From positions 3,534,001 through 3,598,000 of the forward strand of contig NZ_CP114280.1 of NCBI RefSeq assembly GCF_029635795.1: 64,000 nucleotides of DNA. Reading direction: 5' to 3'. This DNA is from Dickeya lacustris (GTDB taxonomy: Bacteria; Pseudomonadota; Gammaproteobacteria; Enterobacterales; Enterobacteriaceae). This document shows positions 29,541 through 37,877 of this stretch, piece after piece (positions within the stretch are counted from its first letter, which is position 1; each line of letters begins with the position of its first letter). A program made the position numbers and the translations under genes. Under the pieces are notes generated by a model that saw only the letters and a list, made by a program, of their open reading frames with translations, did not search any database and was not told the origin of the DNA.

Positions 29541-29660
29541 GTGGGGCGTAATGGGGGAGCCTTCGGGCTCGCCGGTTTCTTGTACGCCGGTCTGCTAACC
29601 CTGTTACGTCCCACCACCCTGTTTAGCAGCGGGATGGTGGGGTTTCTGAACCCGTACAAG
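29541..29660 (+). ncRNA. Structured RNA region, possible P4 CI-like immunity RNA
   Basis: Several strong pairings overlap here. GTGGGGCGTAA (29541-29551) pairs with TTACGTCCCAC (29603-29613), GAGCC/GGCTC forms a small internal hairpin, and CTTGTACG (29579-29586) pairs with CGTACAAG (29653-29660). In P4 the region between the regulator genes and the alpha gene makes a small antisense immunity RNA (CI) that causes early termination. Position and alternative structures suggest a counterpart; this is inference. Confidence 0.35.
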
Positions 29661-29671
29661 AGGCCGCCGCT

Positions 29672-29866
29672 ATGGTTGCTACCCCTACCTTCGCTTACCC
29701 TGAATTTACCTTTCTGTTTCTGGCCGTGCATCGTGCCGGTTTTTCACACCCTTGCCACAAGGCGATTGTTGCCACTGATAAATGCAGTGCCCGCCGCCAT
29801 CTGGAGCCGGATTTTATTCTGGTCTTTGCCGGTCGCCTGCCAGTTCAGGGGGTGCGCCATGTTTGA
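29672..29866 (+). CDS. Icd-like (host cell division inhibitor-like) protein
   Basis: 64 residues, MVATPTFAYPEFTFLFLAV...RLPVQGVRHV. The PTF..P.F.FLFLAVHRA beginning and the FAGRLPVQGVRH end are the hallmark of the Icd-like proteins of P4-type satellites. P4-family Icd has been linked to a block of host division. It overlaps the next gene by eight bases. The longer frame that spans 29286-30059 in another phase is rejected. Confidence 0.7.
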   Translation: MVATPTFAYPEFTFLFLAVHRAGFSHPCHKAIVATDKCSARRHLEPDFILVFAGRLPVQGVRHV

Positions 29867-30059
29867 TAACACCCCGCTGGAGCTGGAAGAAATTATCGAC
29901 CAGTGCCGGGCGCTGGCGTATGCCATCGTCGAACTGGAGCAGCCAGAAGCCAAAGAGATCCTGATGTTTATCCTGTGGGAGCGCCTTGATTGCCTTTATC
30001 GCACCCATTTGCAGGAGCAACAGGCCCCGCTGATGCTGGAGGAGCGGGCCGATGCGTAA
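29859..30059 (+). CDS. DUF5375-like small satellite protein
   Basis: 66 residues: acidic, helical (MFDNTPLELEEIIDQCRALA, then EILMFILWERLDCLYRTH). Short proteins of this kind precede the alpha primase gene in P4-like elements; function unknown. It overlaps both the Icd-like gene and the primase gene by eight bases, so all three are translationally coupled. Confidence 0.6.
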   Translation: MFDNTPLELEEIIDQCRALAYAIVELEQPEAKEILMFILWERLDCLYRTHLQEQQAPLMLEERADA

Positions 30060-32688
30060 TATCGACCTTATCCGCGACACCGCCAGTGCGGCGCAAGGGC
30101 GCTGGCGGGCGGTACTGGCCCAATTGGGGATTACGGTTCCCGACAATGCCCGCCAGCACGCCCCCTGCCCGGCGTGCGGTGGTAAAGACCGCTTCCGTTT
30201 TGATGATGACGGGCGCGGGGCGCATTTCTGTAATCAGTGCGGGGCCGGTGACGGTCTTGAACTGGTGCAGAAAGTCAGGCAGTGCGATATCACCGCTGCC
30301 GCCCGGCTGGTAGCGGAGGTGGTCGGCACGCTGCCTGCGTCTTCTGTCGCTGCGCCAGCAGACCCCCCCGCCGCCAAACGCCAGCGCTTTCTGCAACGCT
30401 ATCAGGCGCTGGCGCGTCAGGCGGTGCCGGGCGTATCGGCCTATCTGGCCGGGAAAGGGCTGGCCGCTACGTACCCGCTGCTGCCGGATGGGCGCCTGTT
30501 GCTGGCGTTACAGACAACGGAAGGCACCATCACGGCAGCGCAGACCCTCGCCCCGGACGGCAAAAAGCGACTGCTGACCGACTCGGCCAAAACCGGCGCG
30601 TATTACCCGGTCACTGCGCCCGCCCACCCCGACACGGTTATTCTGGCGGAAGGGCTGGCAACCGCGCTGAGTGTCAGCCAGATGAACCCAACGGCCATGA
30701 CGGTGGCCGCCATCGACGCCGGAAATCTGCTGCCGGTGGCCCGCGCCTTGCGCACACGCTTTCCCGCTGCCCGGCTGATAGTGGCGGCGGATAACGACAC
30801 CACACCGGGCAAGGCCAACACCGGCAAACAGTGGGCGGAGAAAGCCGCCCGCGAAGTGAACGGCTGGGTGGCGCTGCCGCCGACCGATGAAAAAGCCGAC
30901 TGGGACGATTACCGCCAGCAGGCCGGTATCGAGGCGGCAACCCGCGCCTTTCAGGCATCGCTGTATCAACCAACCGACGACACCCCACCGGCCAGACGCG
31001 AGCCGCTGACCCCGTTTGTGGACAGCCGCACCACCGGGGTGTACTGGGTGACGCCCAAAGCCGACCGGGACAGCGGCGACATCATCCAGCACGAGCAGTG
31101 GTTATGCTCCCCGCTGGCGGTGGTGGGCGTCGGGCGTGATGACGCAGAGCAATACCTTATCCTGCGCTGGCAGCCTGCCGGAGCGACACAGGCCGTGACC
31201 GCTGCCCTGCCGCTGGCAGACGTGGGCGAGCGCGAAGGCTGGCGCACGCTCAAGGCGGGCGGCGTAACCGTCACCACCCGGCCCTACCTGCGCGCCATTC
31301 TGGCCGACTGGCTCCAGCGCCAGCACAGCGGCGAGGTCTGGCATATCGCCCACAGCACCGGCTGGCAGTGCGGCGCGTACCTGATGCCGGATGGCGAAGT
31401 CATCGGCACCCCGTCGCGCCCGGTACTGTTCCGGGGACGCAGCGCTACCGCGTTCGGTTACGGCATCAGTGGCACGGCGGAAAGCTGGCGCGAGTCGGTG
31501 GCGCGGCTGGCATCCGGCAACCCGTCGATGATGACCGCCATTGCCGCCGCTCTGGCCGCGCCGCTGATTGGCCTGTCCGGTTCGGACGGCTTTGGGCTGC
31601 ATTTCTATGAACAGTCGAGCGCCGGGAAAACCACCACCGCCAATGTCGCCACCAGTCTGTACGGCGACCCGCAGGCACTGAAGCTGACCTGGTACGGCAC
31701 CGCGCTCGGTATCGCCAACGAAGCCGAAGCCCATAACGATGGCCTGCTGCCGCTGGATGAAGTCGGCCAGGGAAGTGATGCACGGTCGGTGTCCACCTCG
31801 GCCTACACGCTGTTTAACGGTGTCGGCAAATTGCAGGGGGCGCGGGAAGGCGGCAACCGGGAGCTGAAACGCTGGCGCACGGTGGCGATTAGCACCGGGG
31901 AAATGGACATGGAAACCTTTCTCGCCAGCGCAGGCATTCCCCCCAAAGCCGGGCAACTGGTGCGCCTGCTCAATCTGCCGCTGGAGAAGGCCCAGCAATT
32001 CCACGGCTACCCGGACGGCAAGGCGCACGCCGATGCGCTGAAAGCGGCGTATCGCACCCATTACGGCGCAGCCGGTAGGGCATGGATACGCTATCTGGCC
32101 GAACACCGCGAGGACGCCATACAGGCGGTAAGCGAGGCAGAAATCCGCTGGCGCAGCCTCATTCCTACTGATTACGGCGAGCAGGTTCACCGGGTGGCGG
32201 AGCGCTTCGCCATTCTGGAAGCGGCGCTACTGGTGGGCCGGGCCGTCACCGGCTGGGAGCCGCAGGCGTGCCGGGATGCGATACAGCACAGCTTCAATGC
32301 CTGGATTAAGGAATTCGGCACCGGCAACAAAGAGCACCAGCAAATCACCGCCCAGGCGGAAGCCTTTCTGAATACTTACGGCCTCAGCCGCTATGCGCCG
32401 GTGGGGTATGACCCGCGTGATTTACCGATTCGGGAGCTGGCGGGCTACCGCGACAAGGGCAAACACGACGATGAACCGATGGTGTTCTACACCTTCCCAG
32501 CCACCTTTGAAGCGGAAATCGCCAGGGGGTTTAACGTGCGCCACTTTGCCCGCGTGCTGGCACAAAGCGGGATGCTGAAGCCCGGCGCTGACGGCAAGCA
32601 CACCCGTAAATCCATCCGGGTGGACGGTCGCCAGCCGCGTTTTTACGTGCTGATGTACCTGCCGGAAGAGGCGGAAGCGACCGGCTGA
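30052..32688 (+). CDS. P4 alpha-type primase/helicase
   Basis: 878-residue replication protein. The N-terminal zinc finger has Cys39, Cys42, Cys60 and Cys63 (CPACGGKDRFRFDD.., CNQCG). A TOPRIM-like part follows (VILAEGLATALSVSQ, then IVAADND near residue 245). The C-terminal DUF927-type ATPase has the Walker A SSAGKTTT near residue 523 and a Walker-B-like LPLDEVGQ near 565. Such proteins prime, unwind and recognise the satellite's own origin. The iteron-rich stretch just downstream is the expected target. High GC, unlike the cargo beyond 33600. Confidence 0.9.
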   Translation: MRNIDLIRDTASAAQGRWRAVLAQLGITVPDNARQHAPCPACGGKDRFRFDDDGRGAHFCNQCGAGDGLELVQKVRQCDITAAARLVAEVVGTLPASSVAAPADPPAAKRQRFLQRYQALARQAVPGVSAYLAGKGLAATYPLLPDGRLLLALQTTEGTITAAQTLAPDGKKRLLTDSAKTGAYYPVTAPAHPDTVILAEGLATALSVSQMNPTAMTVAAIDAGNLLPVARALRTRFPAARLIVAADNDTTPGKANTGKQWAEKAAREVNGWVALPPTDEKADWDDYRQQAGIEAATRAFQASLYQPTDDTPPARREPLTPFVDSRTTGVYWVTPKADRDSGDIIQHEQWLCSPLAVVGVGRDDAEQYLILRWQPAGATQAVTAALPLADVGEREGWRTLKAGGVTVTTRPYLRAILADWLQRQHSGEVWHIAHSTGWQCGAYLMPDGEVIGTPSRPVLFRGRSATAFGYGISGTAESWRESVARLASGNPSMMTAIAAALAAPLIGLSGSDGFGLHFYEQSSAGKTTTANVATSLYGDPQALKLTWYGTALGIANEAEAHNDGLLPLDEVGQGSDARSVSTSAYTLFNGVGKLQGAREGGNRELKRWRTVAISTGEMDMETFLASAGIPPKAGQLVRLLNLPLEKAQQFHGYPDGKAHADALKAAYRTHYGAAGRAWIRYLAEHREDAIQAVSEAEIRWRSLIPTDYGEQVHRVAERFAILEAALLVGRAVTGWEPQACRDAIQHSFNAWIKEFGTGNKEHQQITAQAEAFLNTYGLSRYAPVGYDPRDLPIRELAGYRDKGKHDDEPMVFYTFPATFEAEIARGFNVRHFARVLAQSGMLKPGADGKHTRKSIRVDGRQPRFYVLMYLPEEAEATG

Positions 32689-32699
32689 CGCTAACGCGA

Positions 32700-32970
32700 C
32701 GAACAACGGGGTTCACGTGGTTCAGGGGGTCATGACAGGTAACTACCTGTTTTATCACTCAGTGAGTGAATTTTTTGAACCACCGGTGAACCCCGTTTTA
32801 CCTGCTTTGAACCCCCATTCACTGAACCACCCTGTGAACCCCGTTTTACTGGCGGGAAGGGGTTCATTATCGGTGAATGTTTCACCACCATAAAAATACA
32901 ACCCACTGATTTTACATCACTAAAATACGTAGCCTACTAACGTGAACCACAAAACCACCTGAACCACCGG
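32700..32970. other. Iteron-rich candidate replication origin
   Basis: Many copies of GTGAACC / GGTTCAC in both orientations. The clearest pair is TGAACCACCGGTGAACCCCG (about 32777) and TGAACCACCCTGTGAACCCCG (about 32824), both followed by TTTTAC. P4 alpha protein binds GGTGAACAG-type iterons at ori and crr. The position directly after the primase and the similarity of the repeat suggest the same role. Confidence 0.6.
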
Positions 32971-33050
32971 CGTATGGCGTGTTATACGGCTGGCGTAAAA
33001 AATCACACCGCCCGATACCGTCTTACCCCATGCACCATAGAGAAATATAT

Positions 33051-33175
33051 ATACCCGTCATACTTCAAGTTGCAGGTGTGTTGGCTGCGTTCGCTCACCC
33101 GAATCACTTACCTGAGTAAGCTCATCGGGATTCGCTCACTTGCCGCCTTCCTGCAACTCGAATTATTTGGGGTAT
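33051..33175. repeat. Enterobacterial palindromic repeat, second copy
   Basis: 125 bp from ATACCCGTCATACTTCAAG to the inverted end CTCGAATTATTTGGGGTAT. The interior contains TTACCTGAGTAAG. Same family as 8273-8449 but shorter and more regular. Confidence 0.7.
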
Positions 33176-33224
33176 AGGTTTTACGGTGAACGTCGGCAGG
33201 ATGACAGAAGAACGGAGTACCGCA

Positions 33225-33554
33225 ATGAACGAACGTAAAAGATTACTGAAGCGCTATCAGGCGCACCATGACCGCAAGATGGCCGAACACCGGGCCTGGG
33301 CCGCTACCGGCTATGACCCGCAGCACAGGCCGCCGCTGGAGCCTTATCCTGACGAACTGCGCGGCCTGCAATGCTGCGCCACCACCCGTGCTGGCACACC
33401 CTGCAAACGCACGGACATTTACCGTAATGGCCGCTGCAAATACCACGGCGGCAAAAGTACCGGAGCCAAAACGCCGGAAGGCAAAGCCCGCCAGTTAGCA
33501 GGCTACCGCCGCTGGCTGGAGAACAAACGCAAAAACGAAGCCGCTACGGCATAA
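33225..33554 (+). CDS. HGGKST-motif small protein of satellites
   Basis: 109 residues, basic. The C-terminal half has CCATTRAGTPCKR, then CKYHGGKSTGAKTPEGKAR, the signature of the HGGxSTGP proteins common in phages and islands. The Cys/His spacing suggests a zinc knuckle. Function unknown. ATG 33225 with GGAG about eight bases upstream is chosen over an ATG at 33201. Confidence 0.65.
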   Translation: MNERKRLLKRYQAHHDRKMAEHRAWAATGYDPQHRPPLEPYPDELRGLQCCATTRAGTPCKRTDIYRNGRCKYHGGKSTGAKTPEGKARQLAGYRRWLENKRKNEAATA

Positions 33555-33943
33555 CGTGCGCAGTGGTTCGCACGAGCGCTGGCGGGTGCGAACTGCGAAC
33601 CTACTGGAAAATTGGCTAACATATTGTCATAGCTAAATTTTTCAAATTGACAGCAAATTGAAATCAATTTGTACGGCGTGGAAACATGCTAAGGTATTAC
33701 ACGATTATTATATTATAAAATTATAATAACGTGCATTCCATTTGCTAAATTCATTAGCACAACTAAAGAAAATGGTATATATTTCCATTGTTTGTCTTAA
33801 GGTAACATCTAAAAAGTGAATATGGAATAATACTCATGTTTCATATGATAAATGATTTAGTGATAATAAAAATAAACCATCAAAATTAAATCTAATAATA
33901 GGGTGATAATTTCAATTCAATGACTTTAATGTTAAGGAGAATT
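33555..33943. other. AT-rich leader of the SIR2/DUF262 operon
   Basis: GC content drops abruptly here. The inverted repeat CAAATTG-AAAT-CAATTTG (33654-33671) is a possible operator. No gene seen. This should hold the promoter of the operon that follows. Confidence 0.5.
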
Positions 33944-34978
33944 ATGAAGAAAATTGGAATTGTTTTTGGAAATGGAGTTACAATTGATTTAATAAAAAAT
34001 TTGAATAAAGATTCAGATATTGAACCAACTGATTTGTTTAGGTTTGGTGATGTTGTTAAATGGCCTGCAACAGATGAACCTGGTTTTTTATCGCCTAGGT
34101 TTTGCCCTAATCTATGGCGCTTGGGCGCAAGGCCGGGATTAAATCGAAAGGAATCCTATAAAATAATAGAAGAGTTAATAACGGTAATAAATTTATATGC
34201 AACACTCCCTAAAAAAACAGTAATGACGAAAACTCAAAAACAAAATAGTCAAGTTTTTAGCACGTATATACACGCATATCATGAGTTGGTTAGTTATTTG
34301 AGGGAGTTATTTATAAATTATAATTCAAAAGTAAGTGATGTTGAGCTTAAAAATGTGGATTGGGGGTGGAAAGATTATCTTCTTCGATTGGATAAAAATG
34401 ATGATATTGAAAAGGTTGATATTATCACATACAATTATGACATTTTTCTTGAGAGGGTTCTGGATATTTTAAATATAAAGTTTTCCATCCCAGGGATAAA
34501 ACAGAATGGTGGAAAGTTTAATATTTATAAACCGCATGGTTCCATAGGGTTTTTACATAAAAAGAATTTACCAAAAGGCGACTATAATATACCAAGCAGC
34601 TATTCTATTAACAATGGAAGTTTGGCTGACATATATAATGATTATATAAATTTAACTTTATATATGCCTGCGATACCACTTATTCCTCCAGCAGGGGAAG
34701 CTGACAGGTTTGGTCAATATTGGGCCAAAGAGATCAGAGATATGTTAATTGAAGAAGTTAGCAGTTTTAATGATAGAGATGAATTTATAATTTGCGGATT
34801 GTCATACTGGCATGTAGATCGTTCAGAGATAGATGAAATTATAAGAAACATCAACTGTGACGTAAAAATGCGGATGATTAACCCCGGAAATGTAGAAGGG
34901 CTAAGCTCTGTATTAAGCATGGTCTTTGATAATTACATACATCACTCATCATCAAAAATTCTTAAGGAGCTAAATTAA
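33944..34978 (+). CDS. SIR2-like domain protein (putative NAD-consuming defence effector)
   Basis: 344 residues with scattered SIR2-fold signatures: the nucleotide-binding GIVFGNGVTID (residues 5-15), TYNYDIF (162-168), IYKPHGSI with His198 in the catalytic position, and IICGLSYWHVD (282-292), the usual late glycine segment. SIR2-like domains in bacterial defence (Thoeris ThsA, DSR, Sir2-HerA, SIR2-Argonaute) usually degrade NAD to abort infection. Here the domain fills the protein; no transmembrane or helicase part is seen. The start at 33944 has AAGGAG five bases upstream. The stop overlaps the DUF262 gene by one base (TAATG), so the pair is coupled. GC is near 33 percent against over 55 in the satellite backbone, showing separate origin. 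Catalytic activity is inferred. Confidence 0.7.
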   Translation: MKKIGIVFGNGVTIDLIKNLNKDSDIEPTDLFRFGDVVKWPATDEPGFLSPRFCPNLWRLGARPGLNRKESYKIIEELITVINLYATLPKKTVMTKTQKQNSQVFSTYIHAYHELVSYLRELFINYNSKVSDVELKNVDWGWKDYLLRLDKNDDIEKVDIITYNYDIFLERVLDILNIKFSIPGIKQNGGKFNIYKPHGSIGFLHKKNLPKGDYNIPSSYSINNGSLADIYNDYINLTLYMPAIPLIPPAGEADRFGQYWAKEIRDMLIEEVSSFNDRDEFIICGLSYWHVDRSEIDEIIRNINCDVKMRMINPGNVEGLSSVLSMVFDNYIHHSSSKILKELN

Positions 34979-36003
34979 TGGATATACTCAAAAGAGACTC
35001 AAATAGCATTAACATAGCCTCCTTTTGGGAAGGGTATAACTTAAAAAAATTTAATTTTGAACCACCTTATCAGAGAGATAGTGTTTGGAATGAAGAGAAA
35101 CAGTCTTTTTTTATTGATAGTATATTAAGGAATTATCCTATCCCACCTATTTTTTTACATCAAAAAATAGACGATGAAACAGGTAAGATTTTATTTGAAG
35201 TTGTTGATGGAAAACAAAGGTTAACAGCTATTGTTAGCTTTATAAATGGAACTATATCATCTGCAAGTGAAGAGGATGATGATATTCTTACTGGGATTTA
35301 TTTCAATGACCTGTCAAATGATAACTTAGCTGAGGTTAAGAAAAGATTTTGGCGCTATCAAATGCCAATAGAATACATTGATACTGAAGATGAAAAAATG
35401 ATAAATAGTATCTTTGATAGATTGAATAGAAATGGAGAAAAACTTAATGGCCAAGAACTTAGGAATGCCAAGTATCATGACAAGAGTTTCTATAAAAACA
35501 TCGTTAATAAGTCAATGGTCCAGTATTGGAGTAAATTACTTATAGATTTAGATAAAAAGAGAATGGAGGACAAAGAGTTTATTTCTGAGTTGATTTTCAG
35601 TGTCTTAGAGAATGATGTATTAGGTGCAAACCAAGAAACAATAGATGCGTTATACGAAAAATACTGTACGAAAGAAGATGACGAAACTATGCCTGCATTT
35701 CATGAGTTTGATGAAATAAGTGATTTTTTGGAAGGTATGTCAATAAATTTCTCCGAATATAAAGCATCAGGAGTTAGCCACATATATGCATTTTTCTGTT
35801 ATTCAAGACATTGCATCAAAAATAATATCCCAGCACTTAAAGCAAAAAAAAATCTCGAAGATTTTTTAATTACTCTCTGGACACCTGAAAGTAAAGAATA
35901 TGAAACAATCCGTAAAGATTATAGAAAAACAATGAGTTCGAGTACGAAAAGCAAATCACAACGCTATAAGCGCGTTGATGCATTAATATCATTGCTGAGG
36001 TGA
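34978..36003 (+). CDS. DUF262 protein (ParB/GmrS-type nucleotidase fold)
   Basis: 341 residues. The N-terminal DUF262 domain is clear: PPYQRDSVW (30-37), the conserved VVDGKQRLTAI (75-85) and FDRLNRNGEKLNGQELRNA (from about 144). The (D)GQR(LT)-type motif is the nucleotide-hydrolysing or DNA-nicking site of ParB-fold proteins such as the GmrS half of GmrSD type IV restriction and BrxU. The DUF1524 HNH nuclease normally fused to it is missing: the C-terminus is helical and ends basic (TKSKSQRYKRVD). With a SIR2-like gene fused by overlap upstream, it probably senses or processes modified or invading DNA or nucleotides and triggers the SIR2 partner. This pair is not a system I know. Confidence 0.75.
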   Translation: MDILKRDSNSINIASFWEGYNLKKFNFEPPYQRDSVWNEEKQSFFIDSILRNYPIPPIFLHQKIDDETGKILFEVVDGKQRLTAIVSFINGTISSASEEDDDILTGIYFNDLSNDNLAEVKKRFWRYQMPIEYIDTEDEKMINSIFDRLNRNGEKLNGQELRNAKYHDKSFYKNIVNKSMVQYWSKLLIDLDKKRMEDKEFISELIFSVLENDVLGANQETIDALYEKYCTKEDDETMPAFHEFDEISDFLEGMSINFSEYKASGVSHIYAFFCYSRHCIKNNIPALKAKKNLEDFLITLWTPESKEYETIRKDYRKTMSSSTKSKSQRYKRVDALISLLR

Positions 36004-36022
36004 AGTTGTTTTCACTACATAT

Positions 36023-36054
36023 AACGGTGGTGGCATTTTAAAGCTGCCACCGTT
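36023..36054 (+). terminator. Terminator after the SIR2/DUF262 operon
   Basis: Left arm GGTGGCA and right arm TGCCACC, flanked by AACGGT/ACCGTT, about 20 bases past the stop at 36003. It closes the two-gene unit. Confidence 0.6.
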
Positions 36055-36858
36055 GAAATCTAACCTTCGAATCTTGGTTTATACGTCATCTAGATGACTG
36101 TAGCTACAACTAAACAGACTCCATAACAATAATTAAAGTAGCAATAAAACCATGGCATGATTTTATATCATTGGTTTTTATTATTTATCGCCATTTTTTG
36201 GTGTAAATAAGAGTGGGATATCAATATGCAAAGTTATTATTTATGTGTCACTATGCCTAGGAATTAAATGACTACGCAAAAACCAGACGCTAATGTGGAA
36301 GCAGAATAGCACCATCTGGTACAATATTATCCGCAGGCAGCAGCTCAGTGAGGTTAGATGATTAACACAATTCATGTTGGCGCAGCCATTGATTGAATGC
36401 CCTGCGGCGTTTAGGAGCACGAGATTTGGTGTTTCATATCTTATTGTGTGAAAACAATACTAAATTTAAGTTTTACGCATTTTCCAACCCTCCGGTATTT
36501 ACTTGTACCCGGTTAGCCTCACAGCTAACCGAGTACGGAAAAATGGTACGCAATGTGATCCTACGCCTTGGATACTACGGAAAACCTGAGTTTCAAGATC
36601 AGATAGCACGGAATAAAGAGAGGCCGTAAGCCTTGCCCGTGTTGCGATTATACCATGACTGCGCAATCTGAATTGCGCAGTTCGCAGCCCAACTGCGCAA
36701 AACGAAACCGAACGGTAGCCATTCGCAAATCGGACTCTAGCCCTTGCTATGACTGGCTTTGGCAGATATTGGCACCGGTTTCCATTTTTGCCAGAATCAT
36801 ATTATTTCGTATTCAGATTGCGAACTCTGCGCATGTTGATGCGCACTGGAGGCGGATA
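36055..36858. other. Gap with repeated TGCGCA palindromes
   Basis: No convincing gene. A 78-codon frame at 36393-36629 has no recognisable features. Five TGCGCA palindromes stand at 36660, 36674, 36694, 36828 and 36840; the first two form the larger inverted repeat ACTGCGCAAT / ATTGCGCAGT. They cluster upstream of the zinc-ribbon gene and may be a regulator's operators. Confidence 0.45.
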
Positions 36859-37476
36859 ATGCGTGACCAGACGCGAAGTTACACCACCGATTTGCCACGT
36901 ATTAACCTGCAATTTCTCGCCCATTTGCGCGATAAGTTGGGCAATGCAACACCCAATACGCAGGTTTGCTGTGACACAGAGAGCGGAAGACTCTATTTAT
37001 CACGATATTCAGATGGCTACAGCGCCACCATTAACGGTGTCACGCGAAAGCTCGGTATTACGGCCACACGCGTGGGGTATGGTGTGCGTGAATGGTATGT
37101 TTGCCCCCACTGTGGCGAACGGGCAGCAAAACTGTATATCGGGTGTAAAGATATCGGCTGCCGAAAATGCTGGCATCTTCATTACGCCAGCCAAAGCAAA
37201 GACGAAGCCGACCGTTTATTACTGAGTGCGCGTAAGCAGCGCCGGGCGATTTGGGGCGATGATTTCCCACCCGCAGACAACTTGCTTAACCCCGCTCGGT
37301 GGCTTGCAAAGCCAGCCCGGATGCGCTGGGAAACCTTTGAAAGAAAGTTAGCCCGGTTGATAAAAACCGAGGCCGCATATTGGCGGGTGTCAGATGCGAA
37401 AATGACAAGAATGACCGGACGGCTGATTCGGAAGGTAGAAAAGGCAGAACGGGAAGCCAGAAAAGCAGCCAGTTAA
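36859..37476 (+). CDS. Zinc-ribbon protein of satellites, unknown function
   Basis: 205 residues with two Cys pairs, CPHCGERAAKLYIGCKDIGCRKC, forming a zinc ribbon, then HLHYASQ and a long basic helical C-terminus (KTEAAYWRV..., KVEKAEREARKAAS). ATG 36859 follows GGAGGCGGATA. The upstream part of the same open frame is discarded. It looks like a DNA- or RNA-binding protein; GC content is back to backbone values. No name given. Confidence 0.65.
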   Translation: MRDQTRSYTTDLPRINLQFLAHLRDKLGNATPNTQVCCDTESGRLYLSRYSDGYSATINGVTRKLGITATRVGYGVREWYVCPHCGERAAKLYIGCKDIGCRKCWHLHYASQSKDEADRLLLSARKQRRAIWGDDFPPADNLLNPARWLAKPARMRWETFERKLARLIKTEAAYWRVSDAKMTRMTGRLIRKVEKAEREARKAAS

Positions 37477-37583
37477 ACACCGGGCCTTAGTATTAGCATT
37501 GTCTGTTTTTTAAGCGTGCAACTGGATGTTTATTATCATGTACATTAAGATGATCACTATAACAGACGTTTTACAGGTGATTT

Positions 37584-37877
37584 ATGGAACGCATTCTTGC
37601 TGAAAAATCTATCAACATCACCGAGTTAAGAAAAAACCCGGCGAAATATTTTATTGATGAACCTGTTGCCGTTCTCTCCAACAACCGTCCCGCTGGCTAC
37701 ATGGTCAGCGCTAAGGTATTTGAAGAACTGATCGACCTGTTGGAAGAGAAGCAAGGCAGGGTGCATACCGCTGCGCGTTTTCGTCCAGGTGCAGAACGGT
37801 TAAGCGAGATTGCGCAGAACGGGCAAACACTGCTGCAAAATGCCTCTGACAAGGATCTGACCGAGTTCACGGAATGA
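37584..37877 (+). CDS. yafN: YafN-type antitoxin
   Basis: 97-residue Phd/YefM-family antitoxin, strongly similar to E. coli YafN over its N-terminal two thirds (RILAEKSINITELRKNPAKY, VAVLSNNRPAGYMVSAKVFEEL). It binds DNA with its N-terminus and neutralises YafO with its C-terminus. It overlaps the toxin gene as ATGA. In E. coli the pair belongs to the dinB SOS operon; here no LexA box is visible before it. Confidence 0.9.
   Translation: MERILAEKSINITELRKNPAKYFIDEPVAVLSNNRPAGYMVSAKVFEELIDLLEEKQGRVHTAARFRPGAERLSEIAQNGQTLLQNASDKDLTEFTE

Noticed and set aside
29286..30059. One 257-codon protein spanning the region before the primase
   Set aside because: The family signatures (Icd-like in another frame, DUF5375-like at its end) show two short genes; the long frame crosses the structured RNA region.
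31102..32190. 362-codon open frame antisense to the primase
   Set aside because: Shadow of a high-GC gene; composition is low-complexity Arg/Gly/Gln and no motifs are present.
32700..32970. CRISPR array in the repeat-rich stretch after the primase
   Set aside because: Repeats are short, in both orientations and unevenly spaced, and no cas gene is present; they fit iterons.
36393..36629. 78-codon frame between DUF262 and the zinc-ribbon gene
   Set aside because: No ribosome site, no hydrophobic or domain pattern; lies in a region of probable remnants.
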